Origin: Aeromonas eucrenophila
GTDB lineage: Bacteria > Pseudomonadota > Gammaproteobacteria > Enterobacterales > Aeromonadaceae
Length of the DNA: 64,000 nucleotides
Assembly (NCBI RefSeq): GCF_000819865.1
Contig: NZ_CDDF01000011.1
Location: 178,566 to 242,565 of the forward strand
Reading direction: 5' to 3'
Shown: one piece after another, positions 63,249-64,000 of the stretch
Position numbering within the stretch: position 1 is the first letter of the stretch
Layout: each line of letters starts with the position of its first letter
Notes under the pieces: model-generated
Databases searched by the model: none
What the model was told of the DNA's origin: nothing
The model's input: only the letters and a program-made list of their open reading frames with translations
Translations under genes and position numbers: made by a program

Positions 63249-63775
63249 TCACCGTAAACATGACCATCAACGACCGTCTCATCGGCCCGATCGACGTGGA
63301 TGACAACACCATGATGATCGACTTCCTGCACGAGTATGTGAACCTGACCGGTACCAAGTTCGGCTGTGGCGTCGGTGTCTGCCATGCCTGCACCATAGTC
63401 GTCGACGGAGCGGATGGCACCAGCGAGAGCGTGCGCACCTGCATCAACGGGGTAGGTCGCTTCAACGGCCAGCGCATACGCACGGTGGAAGGTCACGCCA
63501 AGCGCAACAGCCTCGGCAAGGTGATCGCCCTGAGTCCGGTGCAAAAGACCTTCCTCGATCACTTCTCCTTCCAGTGCGGCTGGTGCACCTCGGGCTTCGT
63601 CAACGAGACCACTGTGCTGCTCGAGCGCCTGCGCAAACAGCCGGTGGCCATGGCCGATCTCGAATCCACCATAGAGGGGGCACTCAAGGATCACGTCTGC
63701 CGCTGCACCGGTTACAAGAAGTATTACGAGGGGGTCAAGGCCATGCTCATCTCGGAGGGGGTAGTACGCACATGA
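63245..63775 (+). CDS. (2Fe-2S)-binding subunit of the molybdenum hydroxylase
   Basis: The 176-residue protein has two 2Fe-2S domains: plant-type cysteines in KFGCGVGVCHACTIVVDG and CINGV, then FQCGWCTSGF and CRCTGYKKYYEGV. It passes electrons from the molybdenum site to the next carrier. It has no signal peptide and presumably rides out with the Tat-exported large subunit. It overlaps both neighbours as ATGA, so the three genes are translationally coupled. Confidence 0.95.
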   Translation: MITVNMTINDRLIGPIDVDDNTMMIDFLHEYVNLTGTKFGCGVGVCHACTIVVDGADGTSESVRTCINGVGRFNGQRIRTVEGHAKRNSLGKVIALSPVQKTFLDHFSFQCGWCTSGFVNETTVLLERLRKQPVAMADLESTIEGALKDHVCRCTGYKKYYEGVKAMLISEGVVRT

Positions 63776-64000
63776 TGCTCTCCAGACTCACATTCGCACT
63801 GCTGCTTGGCGCAGGCACAGTGCACGGGGCCGAGGCACAGGATCCCCTGGTGGCACAGGGAGCCTACCTCTCCAAAGTCGGTGACTGCGCCGCCTGCCAC
63901 ACCACAGAAGGCGGTCAGAAGTACGCAGGGGGGCTCGGCTTCGAGACCCCCTTTGGCGTCGTCTACTCCACCAACATCAGCTCGGACAAGACCCAGGGCA
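63772..64000 (+). CDS. Cytochrome c subunit of the molybdenum hydroxylase (partial)
   Basis: Only the first 76 codons are present. A signal peptide (LTFALLLGAGTVHGAEA) is followed by VAQGAYLSKVGDCAACHTTEGG, with a CAACH haem-binding motif, and GLGFETPFGVVYSTNI. The protein resembles the multi-haem cytochrome c subunits of membrane-linked dehydrogenases and would take electrons from the 2Fe-2S subunit to the respiratory chain. It starts inside the stop of the previous gene (ATGA) and runs off the right edge. Confidence 0.9.
   Translation, partial: MMLSRLTFALLLGAGTVHGAEAQDPLVAQGAYLSKVGDCAACHTTEGGQKYAGGLGFETPFGVVYSTNISSDKTQG

Noticed and set aside
1..64000. CRISPR arrays, IS elements, prophage or defence islands
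   Set aside because: No regularly spaced repeats, transposase, integrase or recognised defence genes were seen on either strand.

Overview
The window is chromosomal DNA from a gammaproteobacterium, most probably an Aeromonas. The evidence is the roughly 60 percent GC coding sequence, the enterobacterial/vibrio-like gene neighbourhoods (gmhA/fadE, dnaQ/rnhA/yafS/gloB/mltD, pgm/seqA/ybfF/ybfE/fldA/fur, tamA/tamB) and the Aeromonas/Vibrio-type families such as TIGR03503 and DUF2788. The species cannot be fixed from sequence alone. No IS element, prophage, integrase or CRISPR array was seen.

Bases 1-18.6 kb are a nitrate/nitric-oxide and signalling block. The minus strand carries napF-napD-napA (napA runs off the left edge) behind a promoter region with FNR-like and NarP-like sites. 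Next come moaA with a Moco-RNA-type leader, a divergent narQ-narP pair, a single-domain globin, a LON-domain protein, a FIST protein with a hybrid histidine kinase (the arrangement of NosP/NahK nitric-oxide sensing), a ybhK-type protein and a lone HPt protein. They are followed by yafJ, gmhA, fadE with a FadR-like operator, and a REC-DUF3369-HD-GYP protein.

Bases 18.6-34.7 kb are mostly housekeeping: TIGR03503, dnaQ, rnhA, yafS, gloB, mltD, yafD, yciA, a yeeZ-like protein, a LacI-family regulator, slt, a GAF-PAS-GGDEF-EAL protein, raiA and two identical tRNA-Tyr genes. The yeeZ leader looks like a discrete structured RNA ending in a strong terminator, with CRP-like and LacI-type sites upstream.

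Bases 34.8-50.9 kb hold tamB/tamA (with a copied tamB start forming a mini-ORF), two small genes, ppiC, and a tightly packed seven-gene set. That set is DUF1499, a YnjA-like carboxymuconolactone decarboxylase-family protein, a VTT(DedA-like)-flavoprotein disulfide reductase fusion, the YnjB/C/D ABC importer and a YnjF-like CDP-alcohol phosphatidyltransferase. It echoes the uncharacterised E. coli ydjXYZ-ynjABCDEF cluster and is the best candidate here for an undescribed system. mltB follows.

Bases 50.9-64 kb hold a divergent MarR/EamA-exporter pair with two matching palindromic operators, pgm-seqA, ybfF-DUF2788-ybfE-fldA, a DUF4442 protein, fur, glnS, and the start of an operon for an exported molybdenum hydroxylase (Tat-signal large subunit, 2Fe-2S subunit, cytochrome c cut by the right edge). 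The nap, moaA and xanthine-dehydrogenase-type genes all depend on molybdenum cofactor chemistry, although NapA and the hydroxylase use different cofactor forms.
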